Shown here: piece by piece, positions 1 through 5,472 of the stretch | Position numbering within the stretch: the first letter of the stretch is position 1 | Layout of the letters: the number at the start of each line of letters is the position of its first letter | Assembly (NCBI GenBank): GCA_029933635.1 | Contig: JAOZNS010000179.1 | Location: forward strand, 1-5,483 | DNA length: 5,483 nt | Reading direction: 5' to 3' | Origin: Candidatus Zixiibacteriota bacterium | GTDB lineage: Bacteria > Zixibacteria > MSB-5A5 > SM1-73 | Made by a program: the position numbers and the translations under genes | The notes under the pieces: model-generated | What the model was told of the DNA's origin: nothing | Database searches by the model: none | What the model saw: the letters and a program-made list of their open reading frames with translations, nothing else

Positions 1-1
1 A

Positions 2-22
2 GGCAAATCTGAAGGATTCGCC
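2..22. repeat. Partial hairpin repeat at the left window edge
   Basis: GGCAAATC (2-9) and GATTCGCC (15-22) can pair with one mismatch (a G-U pair on the minus strand) around a five-base loop, followed by CCTAC. The pattern resembles interspersed GTAGGGGCGAA-type hairpins that I recall from environmental genomes. It is cut by the window edge and there is no second copy here. Confidence 0.3.
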
Positions 23-177
23 CCTACCTGAAATTATCCGGTGCAGACTTTTAAAAACCATCTCCAACTGTGAGAACAACTAAAAGCAGTTCCTCTTCAT
101 TTGAATCCTAAAGACAAAGATACTTTTTATCTCTCTCCCTATCCACAACTTTTAAGGGTCTTCTACATTCGTCCAGA

Positions 178-236
178 AATGTAGTTGCCTGATTTATAAG
201 GCAGAACAAAAATTGCCCGATGAATCGGGCAACTAC
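178..236 (+). repeat. Left copy of palindromic repeat, 56-bp module
   Basis: The core 181-236 is 56 bp bounded by inverted ends GTAGTTGCC and GGCAACTAC. Inside are a stem TGCCT/AGGCA (186-203, weakened by base changes) and a second, perfect 9-bp stem (213-232). The same 56-bp module occurs in inverted orientation at 5417-5472, with about 49 of 56 positions identical by hand alignment, and the flanking AAAT and GATAT also match. It is a non-coding repeat of the REP or MITE type. I know no name for it. Confidence 0.8.
205..232 (-). terminator. Putative intrinsic terminator formed by the left repeat
   Basis: Read on the minus strand, the arms TTGCCCGAT (232-224) and ATCGGGCAA (221-213) form a 9-bp GC-rich stem, followed at once by TTTTTGTT (212-205). 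This lies about 220 nt after the hybrid kinase stop, in the right orientation to end the cassette transcript. It is part of a repeat element, so termination may be incidental. The matching hairpin in the right copy (5423-5438) has no T-run. Confidence 0.45.
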
Positions 237-258
237 GATATATTCTATATAACCTTGT

Positions 259-287
259 TGCATCGGGATTTTGTAATCCCGATGCAG
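259..287 (+). repeat. Left copy of palindromic repeat, hairpin module
   Basis: Two 12-bp perfect arms, TGCATCGGGATT (259-270) and AATCCCGATGCA (275-286), enclose a TTGT loop. The 26-bp stretch 262-287 is identical, loop included, to the reverse complement of 5375-5400. It follows the 56-bp module after an AT-rich spacer of about 22 bp. No T-run follows on either strand, so it is not an intrinsic terminator. Confidence 0.8.
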
Positions 288-295
288 AACTTTGT

Positions 296-349
296 GTCCT
301 CTGAGCATGGAGTCGGGAAAACAATTTTCCGACGCAACATAATTAGGAC
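296..349. repeat. Second kind of palindromic module
   Basis: A 54-bp unit is bounded by GTCCT (296-300) and AGGAC (345-349). It contains a stem of nine pairs, one of them G-U on the plus strand, between 312-320 and 325-333 (GTCGGGAAA / TTTTCCGAC) with an ACAA loop. It lies nine bp from the hairpin module. There is no second copy in this window, so calling it a repeat rests on its architecture being like its neighbour's. Confidence 0.5.
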
Positions 350-450
350 CCATCCTTAAAAAGGAGCGGAAATAGTTGGATTTTGCCAGTTCGACTGACC
401 ATAGTGGCATTGCTTTAATTGCCGTTCCATTTTACGATCATCAACAAAAG

Positions 451-2715
451 TTATCCGGAGGTTAGTTGAATGATCGTCCGGTACAGCAACTCATTCTTAA
501 AGGGCTTAATCAATACCTTATCTGCGCCCGCTTTTTTGGCTTGGTCCATCTTTTGCTTTCGGATATGTCCAGTTATAGCTATGATCTTAGAACGCTTGTT
601 TTTCTCTTTCATCTCCCTTATCAGCTCAACTCCATCCATCCCGGGCATGGTGATATCAGACAGGATCACATCGAAATTTTCTTTTTTGAAATGTTTAAAA
701 CCTTCTTTGGCCTTAAAGGAAGCTGTCACCTTATGACCCTTGGATTCTAAAAATTTTTTTAAAACATTGCAAATGGTCTTCTCATCATCGATCAAAAGGA
801 TCTTCAGCTTCCTTTCCCCTCCCCGAAATGATATTCTCTCTTTTTTAAAAGTAGACTCAGGAGGAAGATTACCAGAGATGGGGATCTGGATGGTGAATTT
901 GGTTCCTTTTCCCACCTTGGAGTCCACCTCGATCTTGCCATGGTAGCTGTTTATTATTCCGTAGGTGAGGAAAAGTCCCAGACCGGTGCCAGGAATTTCA
1001 CTTTTCCCTAAAGCCCCTTTGGTGGTGACAAAGGGATCAAAAATTTTTTCCTTTATCTGGTCTGGAATTCCACATCCAGTGTCTTTGAACACAATTCGAA
1101 TATTGTCTTCATGAGGGGCTACCTTTATGGTCAAAGTTCCTCCTTCAGGATACATGGCATCTTTGGCATTGTTAATCAGGTTCAAGAAAATCTCGGAAAA
1201 CTCTCCCGGATCGGCAAAGATTTCGGGAACGGTTTTAAAGTCTGTGACCGTTTTTATGTTAGCCTTCTCTAGTTCCCTGTGGACAAAGGACAAAACGTTT
1301 TCTAAGGACTTAGTTATATCGATCATCTCCTTTTTTTCTTTCCTCTCCCCGGCCATAGCCAAAAGATTATTGGTGATGCTTGAGCCCCGCTGGCAGTTCT
1401 CCGCGATGGCTTCAAAGCACTCTTTGATCTGGGGGTTATTGCTTAAGCTTGAGCCAAACTCAGCATTCATCATCATGCCAGCTAAGATGTTATTGAATTC
1501 ATGGGCGATTCCATATGCTAAGGTTCCAACGGCGGCTAATTTTTCTGACTGGATTAACTTTTGCAAAAGTTTCTTTCTTTCGGTGACGTCTCGGCCTAAA
1601 GCAATAGAGCCAATAGGCTTCCCATCGGCTCCCAAAAGATTTCTCGAATTCCAAGAGATGGTCTTCTTCTCACCATTTTTGCATCGAATGGTGGTTTCGG
1701 AATCCTCCATGACCTCTCCTTTTTCAATTATGGCAACAGCTTTTTCTATTATTCTCTCTCGATAGTTCTCATCTGGATAAAGCCATTCCCATATCTTGTG
1801 GTGACCCACCACCTCTTTCCGGGTGTATCCGCTGATCTGTTCTGCCGCCTTATTCCAGATCACCACATTCCCTTTTTCATCCAACACATCTAACCAAACG
1901 TTAGCGTTATCGATAACGCTTTCCAGATACTGGCTTAGTTTGCGGATCTCTTCCTCCGCTTTTTTGCGTTCGGTGATGTCCCTAGCGATAACCATGATGT
2001 CTGTAATTTTGCCATCTGTTTTAATAACAGAAGCTGAACATTCCAAAGCCACCTTTTCACCCTTTTTGTTCTTGATGCAAATTTCATGGGTAGTTTCTCT
2101 TTGAGCAAGAATATTGATGAAATTACGCATAAGCATGGGTATCTCCATCCTGGAGAATATGCCTAACCTCGCAAAATGTTTTCCCACCACCTCCTGTTTT
2201 TCCCCGCCAAATATCTGCAGTGCTTTTCGGTTGACTTCCATGATTCGACCTTCGATGTCTAAATAAACGATGCCATCGTTGGCATTCTCAAAGAGGTTTT
2301 TGAACTTCTCCTCCGACTCTCTTAATCTCTTTTTTAACAGGTTTTTTTCGATAGCTTTTTTTGCCACAGAAGGCAAAGCCTCAAATCCATCCTCTGATTT
2401 CACTATATAGTCGATGGCACCCGCCTTCATCGCCTCCACCGCTATCCTTTCGTTTCCATGTCCGGTTATCATTATAACCGGAAGATCATAGCCAGCTTGC
2501 GTTATCTTCTTCAGCACATCCAGCCCGCTGATTTCAGGAAGGAGATAATCCAGAAGCAAAAGATCAAAGCTTTGTTCTTTGACCTTTTTTAGACACTCCT
2601 CCCCGGTGGTAGCACTTTCAACCTCAGCTTTCAGTTCTTGTTTTAAAATCTGGGATATAATTTGAACATGATCAAAAGTGTCATCTGCCACCAAAACTTT
2701 CAGATTTGAACTCAT
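451..2715 (-). CDS. Hybrid sensor kinase REC-PAS-PAS-HisKA-HATPase-REC
   Basis: This 754-aa cytosolic hybrid kinase has no membrane segment. Domains in order are: receiver 1 (about 5-122), with D11/D12, phosphoacceptor D56 in LLLLDYLLP, T84 and K106; PAS 1 (about 133-250) and PAS 2 (about 260-380), each ending in a D-[IV]-T-E-R-K-K linker; HisKA, with H405 in IAHEFNNIL; HATPase, with N516 in the N box, DTGCGI at 545-550, F-box region IFDPFVTTK, and GTGLGL at 576-581; and receiver 2 (about 637-752), with D643/D644, phosphoacceptor D687 in SDITMPGMDG, T715 and K737-P738. All catalytic residues are intact. The HEFNN H box is of the NtrB-like class. The N-terminal receiver could take phosphate from the upstream MEDS kinase and gate this kinase, while the C-terminal receiver could take phosphate from H405 (inference). 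No HPt or output domain is present. The start is supported by a near-perfect Shine-Dalgarno. It is the last gene of the cassette. Confidence 0.95.
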   Translation of the reverse strand: MSSNLKVLVADDTFDHVQIISQILKQELKAEVESATTGEECLKKVKEQSFDLLLLDYLLPEISGLDVLKKITQAGYDLPVIMITGHGNERIAVEAMKAGAIDYIVKSEDGFEALPSVAKKAIEKNLLKKRLRESEEKFKNLFENANDGIVYLDIEGRIMEVNRKALQIFGGEKQEVVGKHFARLGIFSRMEIPMLMRNFINILAQRETTHEICIKNKKGEKVALECSASVIKTDGKITDIMVIARDITERKKAEEEIRKLSQYLESVIDNANVWLDVLDEKGNVVIWNKAAEQISGYTRKEVVGHHKIWEWLYPDENYRERIIEKAVAIIEKGEVMEDSETTIRCKNGEKKTISWNSRNLLGADGKPIGSIALGRDVTERKKLLQKLIQSEKLAAVGTLAYGIAHEFNNILAGMMMNAEFGSSLSNNPQIKECFEAIAENCQRGSSITNNLLAMAGERKEKKEMIDITKSLENVLSFVHRELEKANIKTVTDFKTVPEIFADPGEFSEIFLNLINNAKDAMYPEGGTLTIKVAPHEDNIRIVFKDTGCGIPDQIKEKIFDPFVTTKGALGKSEIPGTGLGLFLTYGIINSYHGKIEVDSKVGKGTKFTIQIPISGNLPPESTFKKERISFRGGERKLKILLIDDEKTICNVLKKFLESKGHKVTASFKAKEGFKHFKKENFDVILSDITMPGMDGVELIREMKEKNKRSKIIAITGHIRKQKMDQAKKAGADKVLIKPFKNELLYRTIIQLTSG

Positions 2716-2719
2716 AATC

Positions 2720-2728
2720 TCACCCCCT
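2720..2728 (-). promoter_or_regulatory. Extended ribosome binding site of the hybrid kinase
   Basis: AGGGGGTGA on the minus strand differs from the full anti-16S complement AGGAGGTGA by one base that can still pair as G-U. It ends four nt before the ATG at 2715. This is the strongest site in the window and implies efficient translation of the third gene. Confidence 0.75.
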
Positions 2729-2747
2729 CGTTTTACTCGACTTTCAA

Positions 2748-3194
2748 TCAGTCCTTCTCCGGCAGAGAGTTGGTGACCAGCCAGTATATCTTTAAGTCCC
2801 TAATCTTGTCGAAAAATTCTTGTGGATTGACCGGTTTGGTGACATAACTGTTGGCGCCATTTTTGTAACATTTGGCGATTTCCTCCTCCTGAGTGGTGGT
2901 GGTTAGAACGACCACCGGGATTTGTTTAAGCTCCGGATTGGATTTAATGATTCTCAACACCTCCTGCCCGTCCACCTTGGGGAGCTTGAGGTCTAAGATG
3001 ATAAGTGCGGGTTTTGGGCTTTTTTCGGGATCTGAATACTTCCCATTGCGGAAAAGATAATCCAATGCCTCCTGTCCATCCTTCACCACTTTCACCTCAT
3101 TGGCTATGTTGTTCACCGTCAGAGCCTCATGGATCAAAAGTATGTGGTCAGGATTATCCTCGATCAAAAGAATAACTGGAAGGTCTACAAACAT
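2748..3194 (-). CDS. Stand-alone response regulator receiver, Rcp1-like
   Basis: This 148-aa protein is a single CheY-like receiver with no output domain. The acidic pocket is E12-D13 and the phosphoacceptor is D68, in LIILDLKLP. The switch threonine is T98 (VVVLTTT), the aromatic switch residue Y117, and the conserved lysine K120 (YVTKP). All functional residues are present, so it should be phosphorylatable. The insert around DYLFRNGKYSDPEKSPKP between helix 2 and strand 3, and the C-terminal IYWLVTNSLP helix, are typical of the Rcp1-type single-domain regulators that pair with cytosolic PAS or phytochrome-like kinases (family knowledge). The start is fixed by AAAGGAG six nt upstream. The stop lies 32 nt before the hybrid kinase gene, which implies co-transcription. 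It probably shuttles phosphoryl groups from the MEDS kinase, either to act by protein contact or as a phosphate sink. Which of these holds cannot be read from the sequence. Confidence 0.95.
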   Translation of the reverse strand: MFVDLPVILLIEDNPDHILLIHEALTVNNIANEVKVVKDGQEALDYLFRNGKYSDPEKSPKPALIILDLKLPKVDGQEVLRIIKSNPELKQIPVVVLTTTTQEEEIAKCYKNGANSYVTKPVNPQEFFDKIRDLKIYWLVTNSLPEKD

Positions 3195-3200
3195 CTGCGC

Positions 3201-3207
3201 TCCTTTT
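3201..3207 (-). promoter_or_regulatory. Ribosome binding site of the receiver gene
   Basis: A run of A followed by GGAG lies about six nt upstream of the ATG at 3194. It overlaps the space just after the stop of the doubtful small ORF and fixes the receiver start. Confidence 0.75.
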
Positions 3208-3209
3208 TT

Positions 3210-3416
3210 TCAGCAATGCGTTCTTAGACGATGGTATTTATTGGTTGATATTTCGCTCGCTCTCCTCCTTTCATATTTTTCGCTTACCTCTGCAAGAAGT
3301 AGCATCTTCTTTGAGGCTCTGGACATCTTCTTATATCTGCTTAAATCCCTTTCTCCCTCCCTTGATGAGAAGAGATTGAGGAACGGTAATATAACAATTC
3401 TTAAAAACTTCTTCAT
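3210..3416 (-). CDS. Doubtful small ORF between kinase and receiver genes
   Basis: This is a 68-codon reading frame of no recognised family. The first 16 residues (MKKFLRIVILPFLNLF) are hydrophobic after two lysines, like a signal peptide or membrane anchor. The rest is strongly basic and polar, with an RYKKMSRASKKM stretch and YERRR. An in-frame TAA lies three codons before the ATG, so the start cannot be further upstream, and no convincing ribosome site precedes it. Its stop is 15 nt before the receiver ATG, and the receiver's Shine-Dalgarno follows it directly, which fits an operon gene. It sits about 45 nt below a possible -10 box. It may be a real small protein, the remnant of a lost gene, or chance coding in leader RNA. 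I lean towards non-coding. Confidence 0.25.
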   Translation of the reverse strand: MKKFLRIVILPFLNLFSSREGERDLSRYKKMSRASKKMLLLAEVSEKYERRRASEISTNKYHRLRTHC

Positions 3417-3467
3417 CCAGTTTTAAACCCGTCTTCTCTCTGCTTCTTAAAAGAGGGGGAACAAAAT

Positions 3468-3473
3468 ATTATA
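3468..3473 (-). promoter_or_regulatory. Possible internal promoter (-10 box)
   Basis: A perfect TATAAT lies on the minus strand in the 331-nt gap between the MEDS kinase and receiver genes. No good -35 box lies at the right distance (TGTAAT at an 18-nt spacing is poor) and there is no TG extension. A start near 3461 would give the receiver and hybrid kinase their own transcript. Such boxes also occur by chance in AT-rich gaps. Confidence 0.35.
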
Positions 3474-3525
3474 GATTTAACTAACGACCAAATTACATTC
3501 CATCATCTAATCATTTGGTTGGAGG

Positions 3526-5211
3526 TTACGTCTGAACGTTTTTGGGTATGGTGAAATAGAATGTGCTGCCCTTACCTTTCTGGCTTTCCACCCAGACCCT
3601 TCCCTGGTTTGCCTCCACTATCTTCTTGACCGTAGCCAAACCCATGCCGGTTCCCTCCGTTTTGTTCTCCTTTAGCTGAGAGAAAAATTCAAAAATCTTA
3701 TCATGATATTTTTCTTCTATGCCGATGCCGTTGTCCCGAACGAAAAATGTGTAATCATCCTCATTATACTCGAACCCGATTTGCACTTTCAAGACCTTGT
3801 TTTTACTTTTAAATTTGAAGGCATTGGATAAAAGATTAAAGAATATTTGATAAAGCCTTTGCTCGGAATAGAACACCTTGGGCAGATTTTCTGGACAGAT
3901 GAACTCTACCTCTTCTGTGGATAAAGCTCTACTTACCCCAGACCAAACGGATTCTATCACCTCCCGAACAGAAACTTCCCTTTTTTTCTCCTTTATCCTT
4001 CCGATTCGGGAAAGTTCAACTAAATCCTCAAGTAAATTTGCCATCAGAGAAGCATTAGCCTGCACTCTTTTAAGGTAAAAAAGGATCTTTTCGCTCAAAT
4101 CCTGTTTATGCTTTTTCATGAGCAGAGAACAGAACCCTTGAATTGAGACCACGGGGTTTTTCAAATCGTGTGAGACCATATAGACGAAGTTTTCCAGCTC
4201 CTTGTTCTTCCTTTTTATCTCCTCCTCCATACGTTTGCGCTCAGTAATATCCTGGATAGCGAGCAAGATCAACTGGGGCTTATTTGCTTCCCTTAATACC
4301 TCTCGTGCGTTCAATAGCATCACCCTTTTGCCTATCTGAGGAAAATTGTGTTCTACCTCAAAGTCATCGAAGGCTATCTTCTTTGGCAGGATATCTTCAA
4401 GGAGCTGTCGCAACTCAGGGATATCCCATTGCCGATTCCCCAGGTCATATAAGAATCTGCCTTCAGTTTCCTCTGGCGTGACTTTGAAGGTCTGGTAGAA
4501 GGAGCGATTGGCTGAGACCACTTTCAAAGTATCGTCTAAGACGACCAAAGGTTCTCGAACCGTTGCTACGATGCTTTCGGCATATTCTCGTGCCTCATGA
4601 ACGGCTTGATCTACCCTTTTGCGCTCCGAGCTTTCGATAAGCGCCCATTTACCTTCCCGCTTAATTAAGGCAAATTGATGATTGCGCACCACGTCTATTA
4701 TTTCGGAAGCTCCACATTTTTCCAAGCAATAAGTACAGATGGCGATCATCCGATATTTATCTATCACACTGTCGATTTCCTCTTCATAATCAGCGAAATT
4801 TTTCCAGTCTCTCTTTTCCAGCCAAGCGGCATTACCTGTTATCCTTAAGCCATCATAGCCATTATCTAACGCAAGATTATATTTGGTAATCCAGCTGTTA
4901 AGAACTCTTTGGAGATCAAAGTGCCCATCCTTAAGATACCATTGGGTATAAGGAACGATTTCAATCTGTCCTCTTGTCAGATATCGATCAAAATCGGAAA
5001 TCGCCTCCTGCATCGCCTGCTTGGCTTCCTCTTCTCCAAGAGGTTCTGAAGTTACCCACATGCAGAATTCGTTGTTCTCCAGCCCTGCCTTGAAGTAAGG
5101 AACTAAAATATCGATCAGATCCTGTTTAGTTTGATAAAATTGACAGAAGTGGGTGCCCCATGGGGCATCACCTATGATGTCGATGCCGGTTTTTCTTTTT
5201 TCTTCTCTCAT
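3526..5211 (-). CDS. MEDS-PAS sensor histidine kinase
   Basis: This is a predicted soluble sensor kinase of 561 aa with no signal peptide or membrane segment, so it should sense a cytosolic signal. Residues about 14-195 match the MEDS domain (methanogen/methylotroph DcmR sensory domain), with HFCQFY at 21-26, CMWVTSEPL at 50-58, and a CTYCLEKCGASEIIDVV block followed by NHQFALI near 159-183. Residues about 205-325 form a PAS domain ending in the usual DITERK linker. A short coiled linker leads to the dimerisation/phosphoacceptor domain, where H348 lies in VSHDLKNP. The HATPase follows, with N459 and N463 in the N box, DNGIGI at 493-498, an F box IFEFFSQL, and GTGMGLA at 520-526. All catalytic motifs are intact. 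The ATG start is supported by GGAG nine nt upstream. It is the first gene of the cassette, behind a sigma70-like promoter. The ligand is unknown. Its likely partners are the receivers encoded downstream, which is inferred from position. The phytochrome-type SHDLKNP H box plus an Rcp1-like receiver recalls Cph1/Rcp1 pairing, but there is no chromophore domain here. Confidence 0.95.
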   Translation of the reverse strand: MREEKRKTGIDIIGDAPWGTHFCQFYQTKQDLIDILVPYFKAGLENNEFCMWVTSEPLGEEEAKQAMQEAISDFDRYLTRGQIEIVPYTQWYLKDGHFDLQRVLNSWITKYNLALDNGYDGLRITGNAAWLEKRDWKNFADYEEEIDSVIDKYRMIAICTYCLEKCGASEIIDVVRNHQFALIKREGKWALIESSERKRVDQAVHEAREYAESIVATVREPLVVLDDTLKVVSANRSFYQTFKVTPEETEGRFLYDLGNRQWDIPELRQLLEDILPKKIAFDDFEVEHNFPQIGKRVMLLNAREVLREANKPQLILLAIQDITERKRMEEEIKRKNKELENFVYMVSHDLKNPVVSIQGFCSLLMKKHKQDLSEKILFYLKRVQANASLMANLLEDLVELSRIGRIKEKKREVSVREVIESVWSGVSRALSTEEVEFICPENLPKVFYSEQRLYQIFFNLLSNAFKFKSKNKVLKVQIGFEYNEDDYTFFVRDNGIGIEEKYHDKIFEFFSQLKENKTEGTGMGLATVKKIVEANQGRVWVESQKGKGSTFYFTIPKNVQT

Positions 5212-5220
5212 CCTGCTTCA

Positions 5221-5224
5221 CTCC
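5221..5224 (-). promoter_or_regulatory. Ribosome binding site of the MEDS kinase
   Basis: GGAG lies nine nt upstream of the ATG at 5211, within TTGGAGTGA. It supports this ATG as the start. Confidence 0.6.
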
Positions 5225-5307
5225 AATTTTAACTTCTACTCATTTTTAGGTTTTAAGGTATTCCCTTCGAGATGATCCCAATTGACCACCCCTCCCTCAA
5301 TGCACGC

Positions 5308-5336
5308 AAAATAGCTTATGAGACCCATTGTGTCAA
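5308..5336 (-). promoter_or_regulatory. Sigma70-like promoter of the cassette
   Basis: On the minus strand a consensus -35 TTGACA (5331-5336) is followed after exactly 17 nt by TATTTT (5308-5313), which matches TATAAT at four of six positions. Transcription would start near 5301 and give a leader of about 90 nt before the kinase ATG at 5211. It is the best promoter-like sequence upstream of the first gene. No transcript data support it. Confidence 0.6.
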
Positions 5337-5353
5337 TCAAAAAGTTTTCACCC

Positions 5354-5365
5354 CACCTTAAGGTG
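5354..5365. promoter_or_regulatory. 12-bp palindrome upstream of promoter, possible operator
   Basis: CACCTTAAGGTG is a perfect palindrome whose centre lies about 59 bp upstream of the predicted start site and 17 bp upstream of the -35 box. A second TTAAGGT half-site occurs in the leader at 5253-5259. The position would suit an activator or repressor site, but only one full copy exists in the window, so a role is conjecture. Confidence 0.25.
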
Positions 5366-5374
5366 ATAGCACTC

Positions 5375-5472
5375 CTGCATCGGGATTACAAAATCCCGAT
5401 ACAACATTATGATATCGTAGTTGTCCGGTTCATCGGGCCATCTTCGTTGTGCCTGATAAATCAGGCAACTAC
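5375..5472 (-). repeat. Right copy of palindromic repeat, inverted
   Basis: This carries both modules of the left element in reverse orientation: the hairpin ATCGGGATT/AATCCCGAT (5379-5400) and the 56-bp module (5417-5472) with ends GTAGTTGTC and GGCAACTAC. The spacer between them is about 16 bp, shorter than in the left copy. The stem GCCTGAT/ATCAGGC (5451-5466) is perfect here and degenerate in the left copy, while the middle stem (5423-5438) has drifted. It lies upstream of the cassette promoter. Confidence 0.8.

Larger units (their letters stand above)
3195..3525 (-). other. Intergenic region between kinase and receiver genes
   Basis: This 331-nt gap is unusually long for an otherwise compact cassette. 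It holds a weak inverted pair ACCAAAT/ATTTGGT (3487-3519) with a 19-nt loop and no T-run, a perfect TATAAT at 3468-3473, the doubtful ORF at 3210-3416, and the receiver's ribosome site. An AAGGAGG sequence also occurs inside the doubtful ORF near 3268, with only a 16-codon frame around it. I see no known riboswitch or RNA gene. Confidence 0.5.

Noticed and set aside
178..349. Clustered palindromes as a CRISPR array
   Set aside because: The units differ from each other, spacing is irregular, there are no direct repeats with unique spacers, and no cas gene is nearby.
108..410. 100-codon open frame on the minus strand downstream of the hybrid kinase
   Set aside because: It runs straight through the palindromic modules at 178-349, so most of its codons are repeat sequence. 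It has no ribosome site and no family resemblance. Proteins of this kind in databases are likely repeat translations.
466..946. Overlapping plus-strand frames opposite receiver 2 of the hybrid kinase
   Set aside because: They are antisense to a well-supported coding region and overlap each other in different frames.
1127..1765. 212-codon plus-strand open frame opposite the hybrid kinase
   Set aside because: It is fully antisense to the HisKA/HATPase and PAS 2 coding sequence, whose motifs are intact. The translation is rich in Ser, Phe and Leu, as expected from an antisense shadow, and has no family signature.
3100..3426. 108-codon plus-strand frame across the receiver start and the intergenic gap
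   Set aside because: It is antisense to the start of the receiver gene and its ribosome site, has low-complexity Ser/Leu/Phe composition and no recognised domain.
3487..3519. Inverted pair ACCAAAT/ATTTGGT just after the MEDS kinase stop, as a terminator
   Set aside because: The arms are only seven bp and AT-rich, the loop is 19 nt, and no T-run follows on the minus strand.
3526..5211. A phytochrome or other light sensor, suggested by the Rcp1-like partner
   Set aside because: The N-terminal region matches MEDS and PAS domains. There is no GAF/PHY region or chromophore-binding motif.
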